Numbered from the stretch's first letter, positions 21,658 through 32,498 are shown. The stretch is 64,000 bases of DNA from Bicyclus anynana (GCF_947172395.1 NC_069083.1:1830501-1894500), one strand, 5' to 3'. Numbers and translations: made by a program. The notes: generated by a model from the letters alone, not told the origin.

Positions 21658-21970
21658 ATCCGTGATAGCCCAGTAGAAATGACCTCTGCTTCCAATTCCG
21701 AAGGGTGTAGTTTCGAATCCGGTCCGGGGCATGCACTTTCAACTTTTCAATTATGTGCATTTTAAAAAATTAAATATCCCGTGTTTCCAACTGTGAAGGA
21801 AAAACATCGTGAGTAAACCTGCATACCTGAGAATTTTCCAAATTCTCAACGTGTGTGCAGTCTGCCAATCCGTTTTGGGCCAGCGTGGTGGACTATTGGC
21901 CTAAACTCCTCTGATTCTGAGAGGAGACTCGTGCTCTGCAGAAGGCCGTATATGGGTTGATAATGATGAA
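21658..21970 (+). mobile_element. SINE-A copy, full length
   Basis: Head TCCGTGATAGCCCAGTAG with box B-like AGTTTCGAATCCGG, then AACATCGTGAGTAAACCTGC, GGGCCAGCGTGGTGGACTAT and tail TATGGGTTGATAATGATGA. The antisense frame over it is an artefact. Confidence 0.85.
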
Positions 21971-23359
21971 TCATTCTACTATGTATATTTATAATCTAGG
22001 TACATAAAGACAGGAAACAAGAAACAAACATCTTCTTTATTTTTTATCATAATAAGTGTGAGCCTCTAAATAAAATCGTCTTGAATCACGAATGTTATAA
22101 AAATATCATCCCTACTCGTACAATAAAGTCCTTTGAAGTGTTTTGCTTTATAAACAAAAAAGGTTTAAGCTTCATAAGTCGTGCCACAGGCGTGGTCGGC
22201 GGTTACTCGTTAGTTTTAGGGTTCCTTAGCGAGTCGAATTATGAACAATTTTCTTATAGCTTTTGTTTTTGGATAATTGGAATATTTTAGTCCAAAATTT
22301 TACAGTGCTGCAAGTTATGCATTAAATCATAGATATAATAAAAAGTTCATGGTGATAAACATAAGTTTTTACATAATTAATTCAATAATGAAATAGTTGA
22401 TGATATAACTTGATTTTTTGTCATTTTTTGATTTGTTGACACCTAATAGGGTAGTTGACTCATCAAATTTAATATGAACAATATTAATTTCGCATAGTAC
22501 CTACATGGATTATGGGTTTGAAATATCTATATTAATTAATAAAATTTAAGGATTTCTTATAAAATTATATAATATAGAAAGAAAGAAAGAAAAGTTTATT
22601 CAGAATACACATCATACAAAAGAGAAAAAAAAAAACAATAAATTAAATACATTTTGTGACGTAACAGTTGAAATAAAGACCAGCATGGCCGACTGGCGTT
22701 TTGGCTCGTATTGTCAAAAAGATATATAATTTAGTTTTACATGAAAACTTTATTTTCGTCTCATCTATCTAGTAGAATGATAATGAACTAAATATGACCA
22801 CACATAGGTAGTCGTTAGAAGTGATTTAATTCAGTCAAAAAATCTCATTGGTGCCACGCCGCGATTCAAGTCTCTCAAACTTAGACCTTTGGTTGCTGCA
22901 GCACTCCTACTACAGAGTCTACGGCCGATATGATAATAAAAAAAAAACATCATACTTTGGAAAACTAAAGATTACGGAACTCTAGTTTGTTCTTTGCCTT
23001 TGTTGATTGTGTGAAGGTCAGCCGCGTAGTATGGTATCGAGGGAGAATAAAAAGCGACCCTCATGGGACCTGGATCCAGGCCATTAATGTGCGGCAAGCA
23101 CTTTGATATTCAAATAATTTATACATTTTACCATATTAAATGGAAACAGGCTCTGACATCCCACAGACGTAGGATAGCTCTCAGGATGGCCTTTCCTCTG
23201 CTATTCCACAACAATATCAGTCAAACTTGATTGGTGGATGCATCTAATGAGTGTAACAGAGTGCACTAATATGGATCGCTCGGGACTTCCTCTCAGACCG
23301 GCGGTAGATATACAATTGACTGTACGATAATGATCCAAGAGACGACGTGTTATCGCCGC
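21971..23359. other. unassigned stretch with a possible LINE tail
   Basis: GAAAGAAAGAAAGAAAAG at 22578-22596 may be the reversed microsatellite tail of a LINE; a similar sequence is at 48376-48400. The frame at 22081-22290 is unrecognised. No other feature supported. Confidence 0.35.
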
Positions 23360-23589
23360 GTTGCAACGACTTGCGGTACGGACGGTTTCTATGTGCTCGT
23401 GGCGTTCGAGCCGTCCACATCTCTTGTTGTGTAATTCTTTATGGGTTACTTGGGATAGACGGGGAGAGTGACTTAAGTGGAAAAGGGGTCACTCAAGGTC
23501 ATTCTCTGCCATTCTAGGGTCTTATTTTGGTTACAGTTTGATTTGTTAATTAAGTTGTCCTGACAAATGTTGTGAATATATAACCTTTG
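23360..23589. repeat. dispersed repeat, inverted partner of 62868-63141
   Basis: CTCTTGTTGTGTAATTCTTT, ATGGGTTACTTGGGATAGAC and TTATTTTGGTTACAGTTTGA are all found reversed in the partner, in the same order and with few differences. The partner has an extra block of about 66 bases. No protein is readable. Family unknown, possibly an LTR or its flank. Confidence 0.75.
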
Positions 23590-23752
23590 TTCGACATTCG
23601 TTTTCTTATTTTTGTAATCTTTTCTGAGTCCGCTAAAAGACGTATTTAATTTATATAGGTAAAAATTTTAATAAAAAAATACAACCGACTTTAAAACCTA
23701 AAAACGTACCCACTAAACTAAAAAGTGAAAAATAACTTCATAATATGTTCTA

Positions 23753-23925
23753 CCTGCTGATCAGTATGAAGCGGTGCTAAGCCGGTGACGTATTAATTCA
23801 AGCCATGTGAGAATATCTTATAGATTTAGATTTTGCAGACAGTGTTGTTTCATATGGTCCTGTCAGATGTCAGGCTTAAATTAAGACAACACCGGCTAAG
23901 CACCGCCTTCATACTGATCAGCAGG
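23753..23925. repeat. foldback with 35-bp arms
   Basis: Left arm 23753-23787 (CCTGCTGATCAGTATGAAGC...) and right arm 23890-23925 are reverse complements with two differences. The loop is 102 bases. It may be a nested MITE or foldback. Confidence 0.85.
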
Positions 23926-24019
23926 TCTTATTTTTATTTTTCCATTTTTAGCGTAAAATTTCATCTCAAACGAATACATCAGACCCCTAATGACAGTCAC
24001 AACCCATCTTGGTACAAAA

Positions 24020-24365
24020 TTCTCAGCAATACAAATTAATCAAGGCCAAGCACAAGGTAGCTACCGTAAACCGTTAAGAGGTTCCCTTAATTGACCTTGG
24101 TCTTCATCATCAGACCCCTAATCATCATCAATTGAACAGACACAACTCATCTAGCTAGAAAGTTCTCAGCAATACGAATTAATCAAGGCCAAACACAAGG
24201 TAGATACTGTAAACTGTTAAGGAGTTCCCTTAATTGTCCTTGGTCTTCATCACCAAACCCCTAAATGACAGTCACAAACTATCTATGTGGAAAGTTCTCA
24301 TTAATACAAATTAATCAAGCCCAAACACAAGGTAACTGCTGTAAATCGCCGAGGAGTTCCCTCGT
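24020..24365. repeat. three tandem units of about 132-143 bp
   Basis: The phrase AATACAAATTAATCAAGGCC and its variants occur at 24028, 24171 and 24303. Each is followed by CACAAGGTA, a TAA.CCGTTAAGAGGTTCCC-like segment and TTGGTCTTCATC. Non-coding. Confidence 0.8.
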
Positions 24366-24666
24366 CTGTTTAATGGCTCCATCATCAGATCGATTTTAAA
24401 CCTTCATGAAATTGTAGTGCTTAAAAGTACTAAATGGAAAAGTATATGAACACACTAGACACCCATATAATTTTCGAAAGTTCCCCTCAATTTCTCCAGG
24501 ATTCCATCATCAGATCTTGACCAAATGGGGACTATACCATTTCAGACAAAAAAAGAATTTTTGAAATCGGTCCAGGCGTCTTTGAGTAATCGGTGTACAT
24601 ACATAAAAAAAAAAAAAAATACCGACCGAATTGAGAACCTCCTCCTTTTTGAAGTCGGTTAAAAAT

Positions 24667-25244
24667 AAATGTGTGCAAGTACACTCGTTCATTACTAGGT
24701 TTGGGTTACTGCTTAGGTTGTTAAGAACAAAGATTTAAAGCTAAAGTACTATATGCAAGGATTTTTCGGTGTTTCGTTTAGAATATCAAAATAAATTAAA
24801 TAGGTATTCATTATTCACAACGAATTTTCAAATAATTTGACTCAAGTCTACAGTTTTCGAGGTAGCGAGGCGAGCGGCGGAGAATGAGGTAAATCGGATT
24901 ACTGGTTATTAAGAAACTTTTAACTCTTTAAACCGCTGCTCTTACCGTTCACTTACCAGTTCTATTGAATTTATCGTATTGTACTTAAACCGACTGTTAA
25001 AGTTTGTAGCGAGAAAAATTAAAACCTACTTTGGAAGGTAAGAATCTTTAGAACATTAAGGTAATAAGGTAGTACAGTAACATCGTAATTGTATGTTTAT
25101 TAATCGATGTTTAAATATGATCTTTTACGGATTTTATTGAATAAAATATTTTGGATCTTTGACGACTAGTAGTGATATAAAAAAGAAATTAATTGATCAA
25201 TTAAGTGTCGGTCACCTCTGCACAAACTAACGATGGGTGTGGAC
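24667..25244. other. unassigned AT-rich stretch
   Basis: No feature supported. Confidence 0.4.
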
Positions 25245-25930
25245 ACTTTTTATAAATTTATCGTGAATCTATACACTGTAACGAAAAACTAAAATGTTTG
25301 CGTGTATAAATCAGACGCTGCAGTCTCAGAATACTATACTTCTGTCTTTTGCGACTTTAGACGTGTAGATAAATAAATAAATTAATTGATATCTTAAGCG
25401 TTCGTGACCTAAGCGTAACATATGTGGTATCGGCTCGTAGTAACCGATGAATTTAATTAATTTTAAAGGTTTTGACATTTAATAAATACAAATTCGTACA
25501 GTCGATCGTGAATCGAAACACTGTAACGACAAAATAAAATAGCCACTTTGTATGAATCGTTCCGTGGCGTGATTTTACAAATGGCGTCATTTACCGCCTT
25601 TTATAAATTTAGACTCTGCAGTCTCAGAATACTATACAAAGACAGTCTTTTGCGACTTTAGACGTGTAGATAAATAAATAAGTTAATAGATTTCTTAAGC
25701 GTTCGTTCGTACCATAAATGCCATTTATGGTATCGGCTCGCAGTATACGATTGAATTTACGAAAGGTTTGGACAATTTCTAAATACAAAGTCGTACAGTC
25801 GATAGTGAATCGAAACACTATAACGACAAACTAAAATAGCCACTTTGTATGAACCGTCCCGTGCCGTGATTTTACAAATGGCGTCACTTTCCGCGTGTAT
25901 AAATCAGACTGGCGGGTTCTGAATACGATG
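25245..25930 (+). repeat. tandem array, about 297-bp unit, 2.3 copies
   Basis: CTGCAGTCTCAGAATACTAT recurs at 25318 and 25616 (period 298). GTCGATCGTGAATCGAAACA recurs as a variant at 25798 (period 297). Each unit has a TATAAAT box shortly before the CTGCAGTCT or its diverged equivalent, and a TTTTGCGACTTTAGACGTGT segment. There is no long frame. The layout could reflect tandem LTR-like or promoter-bearing sequence, but no LTR termini were found. Confidence 0.75.
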
Positions 25931-26207
25931 TATAGTCTGTCCTTTACGTCTTTAAGGCGAATGTTTCCTATTTGAAATTGAAATTGAGTCTACATTTTAC
26001 TCTCGACCTTTTTTGTGTGCCGCTTGTACAAAGGCCTTGTGTTAACTTTTCCGAGATTTCCTTTGAGAAATTGTGTGTAGGAGGAAAATTTATGTTTATG
26101 TTGGCCCTATTTATTAGCCTTTATTATTTTTGTGCCAGGGTAAAGGGGTAGGAAATATATATACCTAATAATAACATGCCTATTTGATGGACAAAATATT
26201 AATATTA

Positions 26208-26600
26208 ATAAACGGAAAAGATTTAAACCATCATTTTACTGGTACTTGAGGCACAAGTTAGTTATATCAGCTTAGTCTCCAAAAAGTATACAATTTTTAT
26301 TCTTTACAAGTTAGCCCTTGACTACAATCTCATCTGATGGTAAATGATGATGCGATCTAACATGGAAGCGGGCTAACTTGTTATGAGTATGATGAAAATC
26401 TACACCCCTTTCGGTTTCTACAGGACATCGTATCGGAACTCTAAATAGCCTGGCGGTACGTCTTTGTCGGTAGGGTGGTGCTGGTGGTATTTTATAAAAG
26501 ATCACCAAGACTGTTATAAACATGTCAATATGCAGTTTAAACTATGTGTTAAAACATATCTATTTACTAAATAAACTTATAAATGACAACAATTTTATCT
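26208..26600 (+). pseudogene. CR1/Jockey-like LINE ORF2 fragment split by SINE-B
   Basis: AAACGGAAAAGATTTAAACC plus GAGGCACAAGTTAGTTATAT corresponds to the GDLNPRLTRHGHKLVIS region of the LINE at 14407. After the SINE-B insertion it resumes with TTTTATAAAAGATCACCAAG (FYNKIPK region). It carries several stops and is degraded. Confidence 0.7.
26299..26487 (-). mobile_element. SINE-B copy nested in LINE fragment
   Basis: Reverse copy of the 3' half: TTCTTTACAAGTTAGCCCTT, GAAGCGGGCTAACTTGTTAT, CCCCTTTCGGTTTCTACAGG, ending near GTCGGTAGGGTGGTG. The tRNA head is absent. LINE sequence lies on both sides. Confidence 0.8.
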
Positions 26601-26666
26601 ACAAATATAGTTAAATAATCGCATTATCTCAAGACAAAATTTGATACATTATTTAAAATAAATAGG

Positions 26667-26850
26667 ATACAATAAGGAACTTAAGCTAACTTATCCTAAT
26701 AACTATACATCCTATTTCCTGGTGACAGAAGGGCTGGCTCATTTTTTGCGCAAAGGATCAGCCTGGCTGTCCAGCGCGGAAATGCAGCCAGTATTCTTGC
26801 CACCATTCCACGTGGGCATGATTTGTATAGTTATTAGGATAAGTTAGCTT
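26667..26850 (+). mobile_element. LINE 3' insertion with internal inversion and 11-bp target duplication
   Basis: The direct repeat AAATAAATAGG at 26656-26666 and 26851-26861 brackets the insert. The insert starts with a reversed copy of a LINE 3' end (26667-26709). It then reads forward through a 37-codon tail (26724-26837) with AQRISLAVQRGNAASILATI before a TAG, and the same 3' end again. Arms 26681-26709 and 26824-26852 are exact reverse complements. The pattern resembles twin priming. Bases 26777-26852 are identical to 63382-63457. Confidence 0.75.
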
Positions 26851-26861
26851 AAATAAATAGG

Positions 26862-27284
26862 TATAATAATTTATATAGGCATTGTCTACATTTTTCAACA
26901 ATCGTTAAAATTTAAGCAGTAAATTGGCAAAGACATTCCTTCCAACTAAACTTCCAACTAGATAAGCCACGACGTATAAGTTTTGATCACGTTAAAATTA
27001 GTTCACAAACTGCTAACTTAGTACGTGAAGGCGTCGAGAATATTTGATTGATCTTACGTCTTATTGATGGGAAACAATAGTTTGTTAGTTAGTTTCAGTG
27101 GGAAGAGCGAAGCGATTAACCCAAATTATGCACAAGTTTTGCAAGAAACTATACTCTTGTTATTTGAAGAACCAATCATCTGGCGCAGTTTGCACTGTTT
27201 TATAAATGTCTGCCTCTTTATAATAATTCATAATTTGTAATGCTCGGGTCAATTAAAAATTATTTTTTTTTATATTAGGCATTC
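26862..27284. other. unassigned stretch
   Basis: No feature supported. Confidence 0.4.
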
Positions 27285-27556
27285 ATCATCAGTATCAATG
27301 TATATTCGGCTCATTGCTGAGCACGAGTCTCCTCTCAAATGAGAGGGGTAAGGCCAATAGTCCACCACCCTGACCCAATGGGGATTGACAGACTTCACGC
27401 GCGTAAAATGCTCAGGATGTTTTTCCTTTACCGTTTGAGACACGTGATATTTAATTTCTTAAAGTGTACATAACTGAATAGTTGGAGATACATGCCCCGG
27501 ATGCATACAAACCTACACTTACAGAGGTCATATTCACTGGGCTATCACGACTCTCT
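27285..27556 (-). mobile_element. SINE-A copy, diverged
   Basis: Reverse copy with TATATTCGGCTCATTGCTGA, GAGACACGTGATATTTAATT and the head CACTGGGCTATCACGA. Several deletions, including part of box B. Confidence 0.8.
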
Positions 27557-27636
27557 GAAGTTCTTTATATTATAAGTAGTTATATATATAAATATATAAT
27601 AATATATTAATATATTCTCTAAATTGGCTCAGGTCA

Positions 27637-27732
27637 AAAAAAATCAAAATTCATCTATTTCAAACTTGTAAACTGAGTCTCAGTTTATAAGCACTTTTAA
27701 AAGGTCAGTTGACTATTTGTAAAGATTTTACG
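27637..27732 (-). mobile_element. LINE 3' tail fragment
   Basis: AAATTCATCTATTTCAAACT and AGTTTATAAGCACTTTTAAA plus GGTCAGTTGACTATTTGTAA correspond to the LINE UTR at 15220-15310, reversed. It abuts a SINE-B fragment. Confidence 0.7.
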
Positions 27733-28010
27733 ATCTGGTCTGGTGGTAGGCATTGGTCGTGGGTAGTTAGCATCGTAACAGCAAGGAAATACCGCTAAGA
27801 GATTTAGCGTTTCAGTATGATGCCGCATAAACATTGACAGAGCTTTTTAAAATTTCCTTATATAAGTTAACACTGCCCTTACAACTTCTGTTTTCCCTAC
27901 AACCTACAACATGAATAGGCACATTCTAGGCAAGCGAGTTCTATCATATAGGCTGCAGCATTGCTAACCATCAGGGTAAATTACAGCCAAGCCCTGGGCC
28001 AAAGTAAAAA
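27733..28010 (+). mobile_element. SINE-B copy, strongly diverged
   Basis: GATCTGGTCTGGTGGTAGGC, GAGATTTAGCGTTTCAGTAT and, after about 100 unrelated bases, AACCATCAGGGTAAATTACA. Matches the order of the 9680 copy but has an insertion and many changes. Confidence 0.55.
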
Positions 28011-28080
28011 AAATACAGCGATTGCAGCACATTTTACGACGGAGATTCAACGAATGGGGGTTGAATCCCTGCCGTTGATC

Positions 28081-28134
28081 TATTCTATAGATCGTTAAGT
28101 CTTCTATAGATCGTTATGTCTTCTATAGATCGAA
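28081..28134. repeat. 19-20 bp tandem repeat, three copies
   Basis: TTCTATAGATCGTTAAGTC, TTCTATAGATCGTTATGTC and TTCTATAGATCG follow one another directly. Confidence 0.85.
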
Positions 28135-28165
28135 AGAGATAAAATCTTAGATCAGCTCAGATTAC

Positions 28166-28317
28166 CTAAGGGCTTAAGGACAGGTGTAGTAATTACGGAG
28201 GATTTATAGCAGTTGCGGCGCGGCGTATGACCGGCCATTATCCCCACTTTACGGCGCCATTCCAGGTATTGTGCTCTTTTAGGGCCTGCGCTCACTCGGC
28301 GCGCTGGTTGAGTATCC
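28166..28317 (-). CDS. exon-like block, product unknown
   Basis: On the minus strand TTTGTTCAG precedes base 28317 as an acceptor-like site, and TTAG then GTAATC at 28166/28165 is a donor-like site. One frame of 50 codons is open (start QPARRVSAGPKRAQYLEW; end KSSVITTPVLKPL). The other two have early stops. GC content is above the surroundings. I do not recognise the protein, and the phase does not follow on from the block at 37152-37302. Confidence 0.25.
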
Positions 28318-28726
28318 CTGAACAAAGAGCCGAATAAAAAAGAGGTTCCACAAAATAAAACCTCTCTACACTTCAATGGCGTGCCTATGTTCCTAAAATG
28401 GACTGAGTGGATTAAAGATCTTGGAAGCTATGCCTGATTTATAAGCTCTGTCTTTAAACTATGAGTAATGTTCATGGATTATAATCGAAAATTGTTAGTT
28501 GAACTTAACGGGTTTTTGCAAAATATTAATCTCTCTGTGGTTCATTATAATTTGGTAAGTCAATAGGAGTTTTGCACCAACATCTCCTTGAAAAACAATA
28601 AAAATTCTAATTTTAAATATTTCTATTCGAAAATTATGAAGTTAATTAATTTTTAAATTGCTATAATTCATAATATCATTAAACTAATGAAGTTCAATGA
28701 TATTATGAAAATAGTCATCTGCATCA

Positions 28727-28970
28727 TTATCAGCCGATGGACGTCTAGTCCTGGACTTAGGCGTCCTATAAGGACTTTCAACCACCACGATCTTGAGTCA
28801 CTTTCGTCCAGAGTAATGGGCCCACTCAATGAGGGGCCGACTAACTCTGCACTTTCTGGTGCGGGGTCGCCATGCCAGCACCGTTAGCCCCAAGGATTAT
28901 TCATCAAATTATGTACCTCGCTCATTACCACTTCAGGTTTAAGACTCGTTGAGCAATGCCGTTGATTTTG
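28727..28970 (-). mobile_element. RTE-like LINE 3' end, degraded
   Basis: Reverse copy with TCAGCCGATGGACGTCTAGT, TTTCTGGTGCGGGGTCGCCA and AGACTCGTTGAGCAATGCCG, in the same order as 39528-39797. Frame destroyed. Confidence 0.7.
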
Positions 28971-29678
28971 GTACTTCTACAGTATCTTCTCATTTCAGAT
29001 TCAATCACAGATACTCTCGAATCGATAAGTAAGTAAAGTTCCGTTTTTTTCTTTCTTCTTTCTGATAAATCTGTGGCTACACTAAGGGGCGTGCTAAAGG
29101 TACAGCTGGGCTAGTGTATATAATTAAGAGTTTCTCTCGGCTCAGCGCTCGACGCCGGTTTCACTGCGTTTCCTTTCGATTAGATAAACATTTAGAAAAT
29201 AAAGTGCTTCTAATCTTTAAGACGTATCGTAAAAGAACAATGCGAGTAGCACAGGGTATGATTACCAGGGTCAAGGTTCAAAACCGATTCAATGGATTAA
29301 AATTATTGGGATTAAAACAGTCACAACTTATTTTTGATTTTTATCTGACGCACCGAGGCCTATAAGATGGCAAAGAAAACGCTATTTGTCGGCGTTCACA
29401 TATCCATATCGCACCTATGGGATGCATCGCATTAAACGGATCGTAGTATTCTTTGTATAGAAAATCATACAAGTGCGTCCACTGATCCACATAGTAATGG
29501 TCATTAATATATATTTTGTTCCTGGGTCCCAAGGACTTCAAACGTTAAACAAAAATATAAAATCCAATTTTCATTATAAAATGCTTAATTATGTCGCAGT
29601 TTAGCAATCGTTTAGTGCAGAAACTTATTTTTATCCATTTTATTAAACTTATTTTTGTTTCTTTTTATTATATTTTTA
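28971..29678. other. two unassigned open frames
   Basis: A plus-strand frame at 29114-29365 (83 codons, rich in Arg and Lys) and a minus-strand frame at 29341-29541 (66 codons, with YYVDQWTHLYDFLYKEYYDP) look somewhat protein-like. Both lack clear splice borders, a start context or known motifs. Confidence 0.25.
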
Positions 29679-29688
29679 CAGGGTTAGT

Positions 29689-29993
29689 CATCAACCCATA
29701 TTCGGCTCACTGCTGAGCTCGAGTCTCCTCTCAGAATGAGAGGGGTTAGGCCAATAGTCCACCACGCTGGCCCAATGCGGATTGGCAGACTTCACACACG
29801 CAGAGAATTCAGATAATTCTCTCGTATGCAGGTTTCCTCACGATGTTTCCCTTCACCGATTGAGACACGTGATATTTAATTTCTTAAAATGCACACAACT
29901 GCAAAGTTGGAGGTGCATGCCCCGGACCGGATTCGAACCCACACCCTCCGGAATCGGAAGCAGAGGTCATATCCACTGGGCTATCACAGCTCT
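29689..29993 (-). mobile_element. SINE-A copy with 10-bp target duplication
   Basis: Full-length reverse copy, CATCAACCCATATTCGGCTC to GGGCTATCACAGCTCT. CAGGGTTAGT at 29679-29688 and 29994-30003 is the target duplication. Well conserved, so probably a younger insertion. Confidence 0.9.
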
Positions 29994-30173
29994 CAGGGTT
30001 AGTACGAAACGAAAAATCAAGAAAATTAGATAGGAAACTTTAAACATTCAAATGACGTCTTATAGACTAAATTATGAATGTTTCTAACTAAATTACAACT
30101 CCATGGCTAAATGGATACCTACCTTTTTATTATTAATAATTCGTCTATTGACTACAGCTGTAGGTAGGTAGGT

Positions 30174-30230
30174 AGGTTGACTAGTGAGTCAATAGACGAT
30201 TAATTCGTCTATTGACTCACTAGTCAACCT
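30174..30230. repeat. perfect 26-bp inverted repeat plus third copy
   Basis: Arms 30174-30199 (AGGTTGACTAGTGAGTCAAT...) and 30205-30230 are exact reverse complements with a 5-base loop. TAATTCGTCTATTGACT also occurs just upstream at about 30139-30152 as a partial direct copy. A GGTA tetranucleotide run (30162-30178) borders the left arm. Confidence 0.9.
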
Positions 30231-30839
30231 TTGAATAATGAAAGATTATTAAATGAAATAGTTTTCATTATTAAATAAAATAACTTAATTTAATATTTTT
30301 CCATATTTATCATTTTATACAGATGCTACTTAGCGATAATAAGCATGGTGTTGAGATTTCCGATAGATAACGAGTCCCACTAGTACTTGAGCTTCGACTT
30401 CCGAACTGTGAGCTCGCTAAACGGTGCTCGTCGTGCCAGCGAGTATCTCAGACTATAAAGGGCTATAACGTACCCTATAAGCTATTTTTATCCAGCTCTA
30501 GAGATTATATAGGTTGTTAGTGAGTTTTATAGCAAGTTGTTATTGGTATCTTCATTCCTTAACACGGGCTCAAGAAATTTATTGCACTAAGCGCCAAGAA
30601 ACTGGTACCAACGCTATCTTGGATATAATCTGTTCTGGTATGTGTTTATCTTCTTGATTTAGTGGGATGATGGTATCTGTAGGTATCTGTGCGAAGTAAC
30701 AATTGATTTCGAACGCCCTTTACATGTTATCGCCTTTATTGAATGATACAATAGTATGTTCATATCCAATGAATAACAATAAACAGGCTAGGTGCTAGAC
30801 GCTTAGAGATGGGATGATGGCATCAGAAATATGGACGCC
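30231..30839. other. unassigned stretch
   Basis: No repeat or gene supported. Confidence 0.4.
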
Positions 30840-30960
30840 TATAATACGCCTCGCTAGATGGGCCAACGAGAAAAAGCGAGCAATTGAGAGACGTTGGATG
30901 CTGGCGGCTCGAGAACGTGATGTTTGGAAACCTATTCCATGTATGAACATAGCTGATAAT
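30840..30960 (+). mobile_element. RTE-like LINE 3' end, weak match
   Basis: GAGACGTTGGATGCTGGCGG, TCGAGAACGTGATGTTTGGA and AACATAGCTGATAATGG resemble the 16170-16322 copy but with several changes. Confidence 0.45.
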
Positions 30961-30988
30961 GGTAATGATAATGTACGTGACTGTGTCT

Positions 30989-31288
30989 CATCATTATCAT
31001 TAACAGCCTATTTAAGCTCACTGTTGAGCACAAGTCCCTTCTCAGAATGAGAGAGGTTAGGCTAATACTCATACACGCGGGCCCAATGCGGATTGACAGA
31101 CTTCACACACGCCGAATTAAGATGATCAGAAAATTGAAAATTGTCAGGTATCCTTTATCTTGTACATCTTTCCTCACGATGTTTTCCTTTAACCTTTTCG
31201 ACACGTGATATTTAATTTCTTAAGATGCACATAACTGAAAAGTTGGGGGTGCATTCTTTGAACCTACGCCCTCCGAATCGAAGGCCTT
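30989..31288 (-). mobile_element. SINE-A copy, box A region lost
   Basis: Reverse copy with CATCATTATCATTAACAGCC, CCCAATGCGGATTGACAGAC and GACACGTGATATTTAATTTC. It ends within the head at CCCTCCGAATCGAAGGC. A small duplicated patch lies near 31130-31170. Confidence 0.8.
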
Positions 31289-31327
31289 TAAATATAGTCC
31301 AATATTCAATAAAATCCCAAAATCAGA

Positions 31328-31368
31328 GCAAATTCAACCTTAAGGATTGAGTTTAAGGTTGAATTTGC
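31328..31368. repeat. perfect 16-bp inverted repeat
   Basis: GCAAATTCAACCTTAA at 31328-31343 and its exact reverse complement at 31353-31368. A second short hairpin (GAGTGCCAA / TTGGCACTC) lies just downstream near 31390-31420. Confidence 0.85.
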
Positions 31369-32336
31369 AAATGCGGCTACTAAAATTGAGTGCCAAGAAG
31401 TTTTCTTTGGCACTCATTGAGTGTTTAGTAGAGTTGAGAGTTTAGTAGTTATACTTAGTAATAAAGATTGTTACCTGGTTTCGATTTTGCGTCGAATAAG
31501 TTGGAGATACCGATTAATTTAAAATCTTCGACTTTGACAAAGGACCCGATAACTTTGTGTTAGAAGTTATAATGAAGATTGAAATGCCTCCCTATTAATG
31601 CTTAACAGTAAAAACTTATATATGTTTTGGTTGGGTAGTAAACTTCTAGTACCAAGTCTGTCTATCATTATAAATTATAGATATTAAAGTCAATGCTCCT
31701 TTCATGGGTTAGTACCGTAGCCAACGAAGTTTTATACTAAAGACATGTTACGTGTCCATAAAATTACCGCAATAAGTGATTCGTATTTATCGACTCCACT
31801 GTGCGCACACATGTTTTGTGTTTACTTAGATTATATATTTATGTATATACTTTTTACAGTCCTTGAACACACAACTCGACATTGTATACAATATTTAGGT
31901 ATTATTTGTATAAATAACTTTCGTTGATTAATATGCGACTTAATGAAATGAAGACAATTAGCCACTTTTGTTCGCTTCAGTTTTGACACACTAGTGACTA
32001 TCTCTATTAAAAAAAATTTGACCGTAGCCAATTATGGAATTTAGACCGTGGTAGGTTTTGAAGATAGCAAGTTTCAAGGGTCCAAATTCTTAATTATCCA
32101 AGTATAGTATCCTTAATATCCTTAATTTTTTGATATTTTTAATTGAAAAAAACAAATCGAGCCCAATCATTCAGGTTATTCTTTAAATAAATCTTTGCAC
32201 TGTGAGTTTATGAACCGTAGTCTCAGACTAATTGCATAAGGACTAGTATCACAACTAAATTCACGAACAAAGTTGTCTATCCTTTTTCAAGGTAAACGAG
32301 CTCAGATTAGATATTTATATGTTATACTAAACTAGA
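31369..32336. other. unassigned AT-rich stretch
   Basis: Frames at 31745-31927 and 31831-32031 overlap on opposite strands and have no recognisable motif. Confidence 0.4.
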
Positions 32337-32498
32337 AGGAAAAACATCGTGAGGAAACCGGCATACCTAAGAATTTTCTTAATTCCCTACGTGTGTGAAG
32401 TCTGCCAATCCGCATTGAGCCAGCGTAGTAAACTAAGGCCTCTAATTTTGAGAGGAGGCTCGTGCTCAACAGTGAGCTGAATATGGGTTGTTAATGAC
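32337..32498 (+). mobile_element. SINE-A 3' fragment
   Basis: GGAAAAACATCGTGAGGAAA to AATATGGGTTGTTAATGAC; the head and first half are missing. Confidence 0.8.

Larger units (their letters stand above)
23660..24666. repeat. about 1-kb repeat bounded by inverted AACCGACTT
   Basis: Left edge ACAACCGACTTTAAAACC and right edge, reversed, TTAACCGACTTCAAAAAGGA form a short inverted boundary. Inside are a palindromic insertion (23753-23925) and tandem units (24020-24365). It also holds GAAATCGGTCCAGGCGTC, a phrase resembling Helitron-like bodies. Non-coding. The classification is uncertain. Confidence 0.5.

Noticed and set aside
24020..24365. CRISPR-like array
   Set aside because: The units are 130-143 bp, imperfect and directly tandem without spacers, in a eukaryotic repeat.
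29782..30033. 83-codon frame reading through a SINE
   Set aside because: It lies almost wholly within the SINE-A copy at 29689-29993. The same peptide-like phrases occur in every reversed SINE-A copy (for example near 40504-40836 and 56384-56650).
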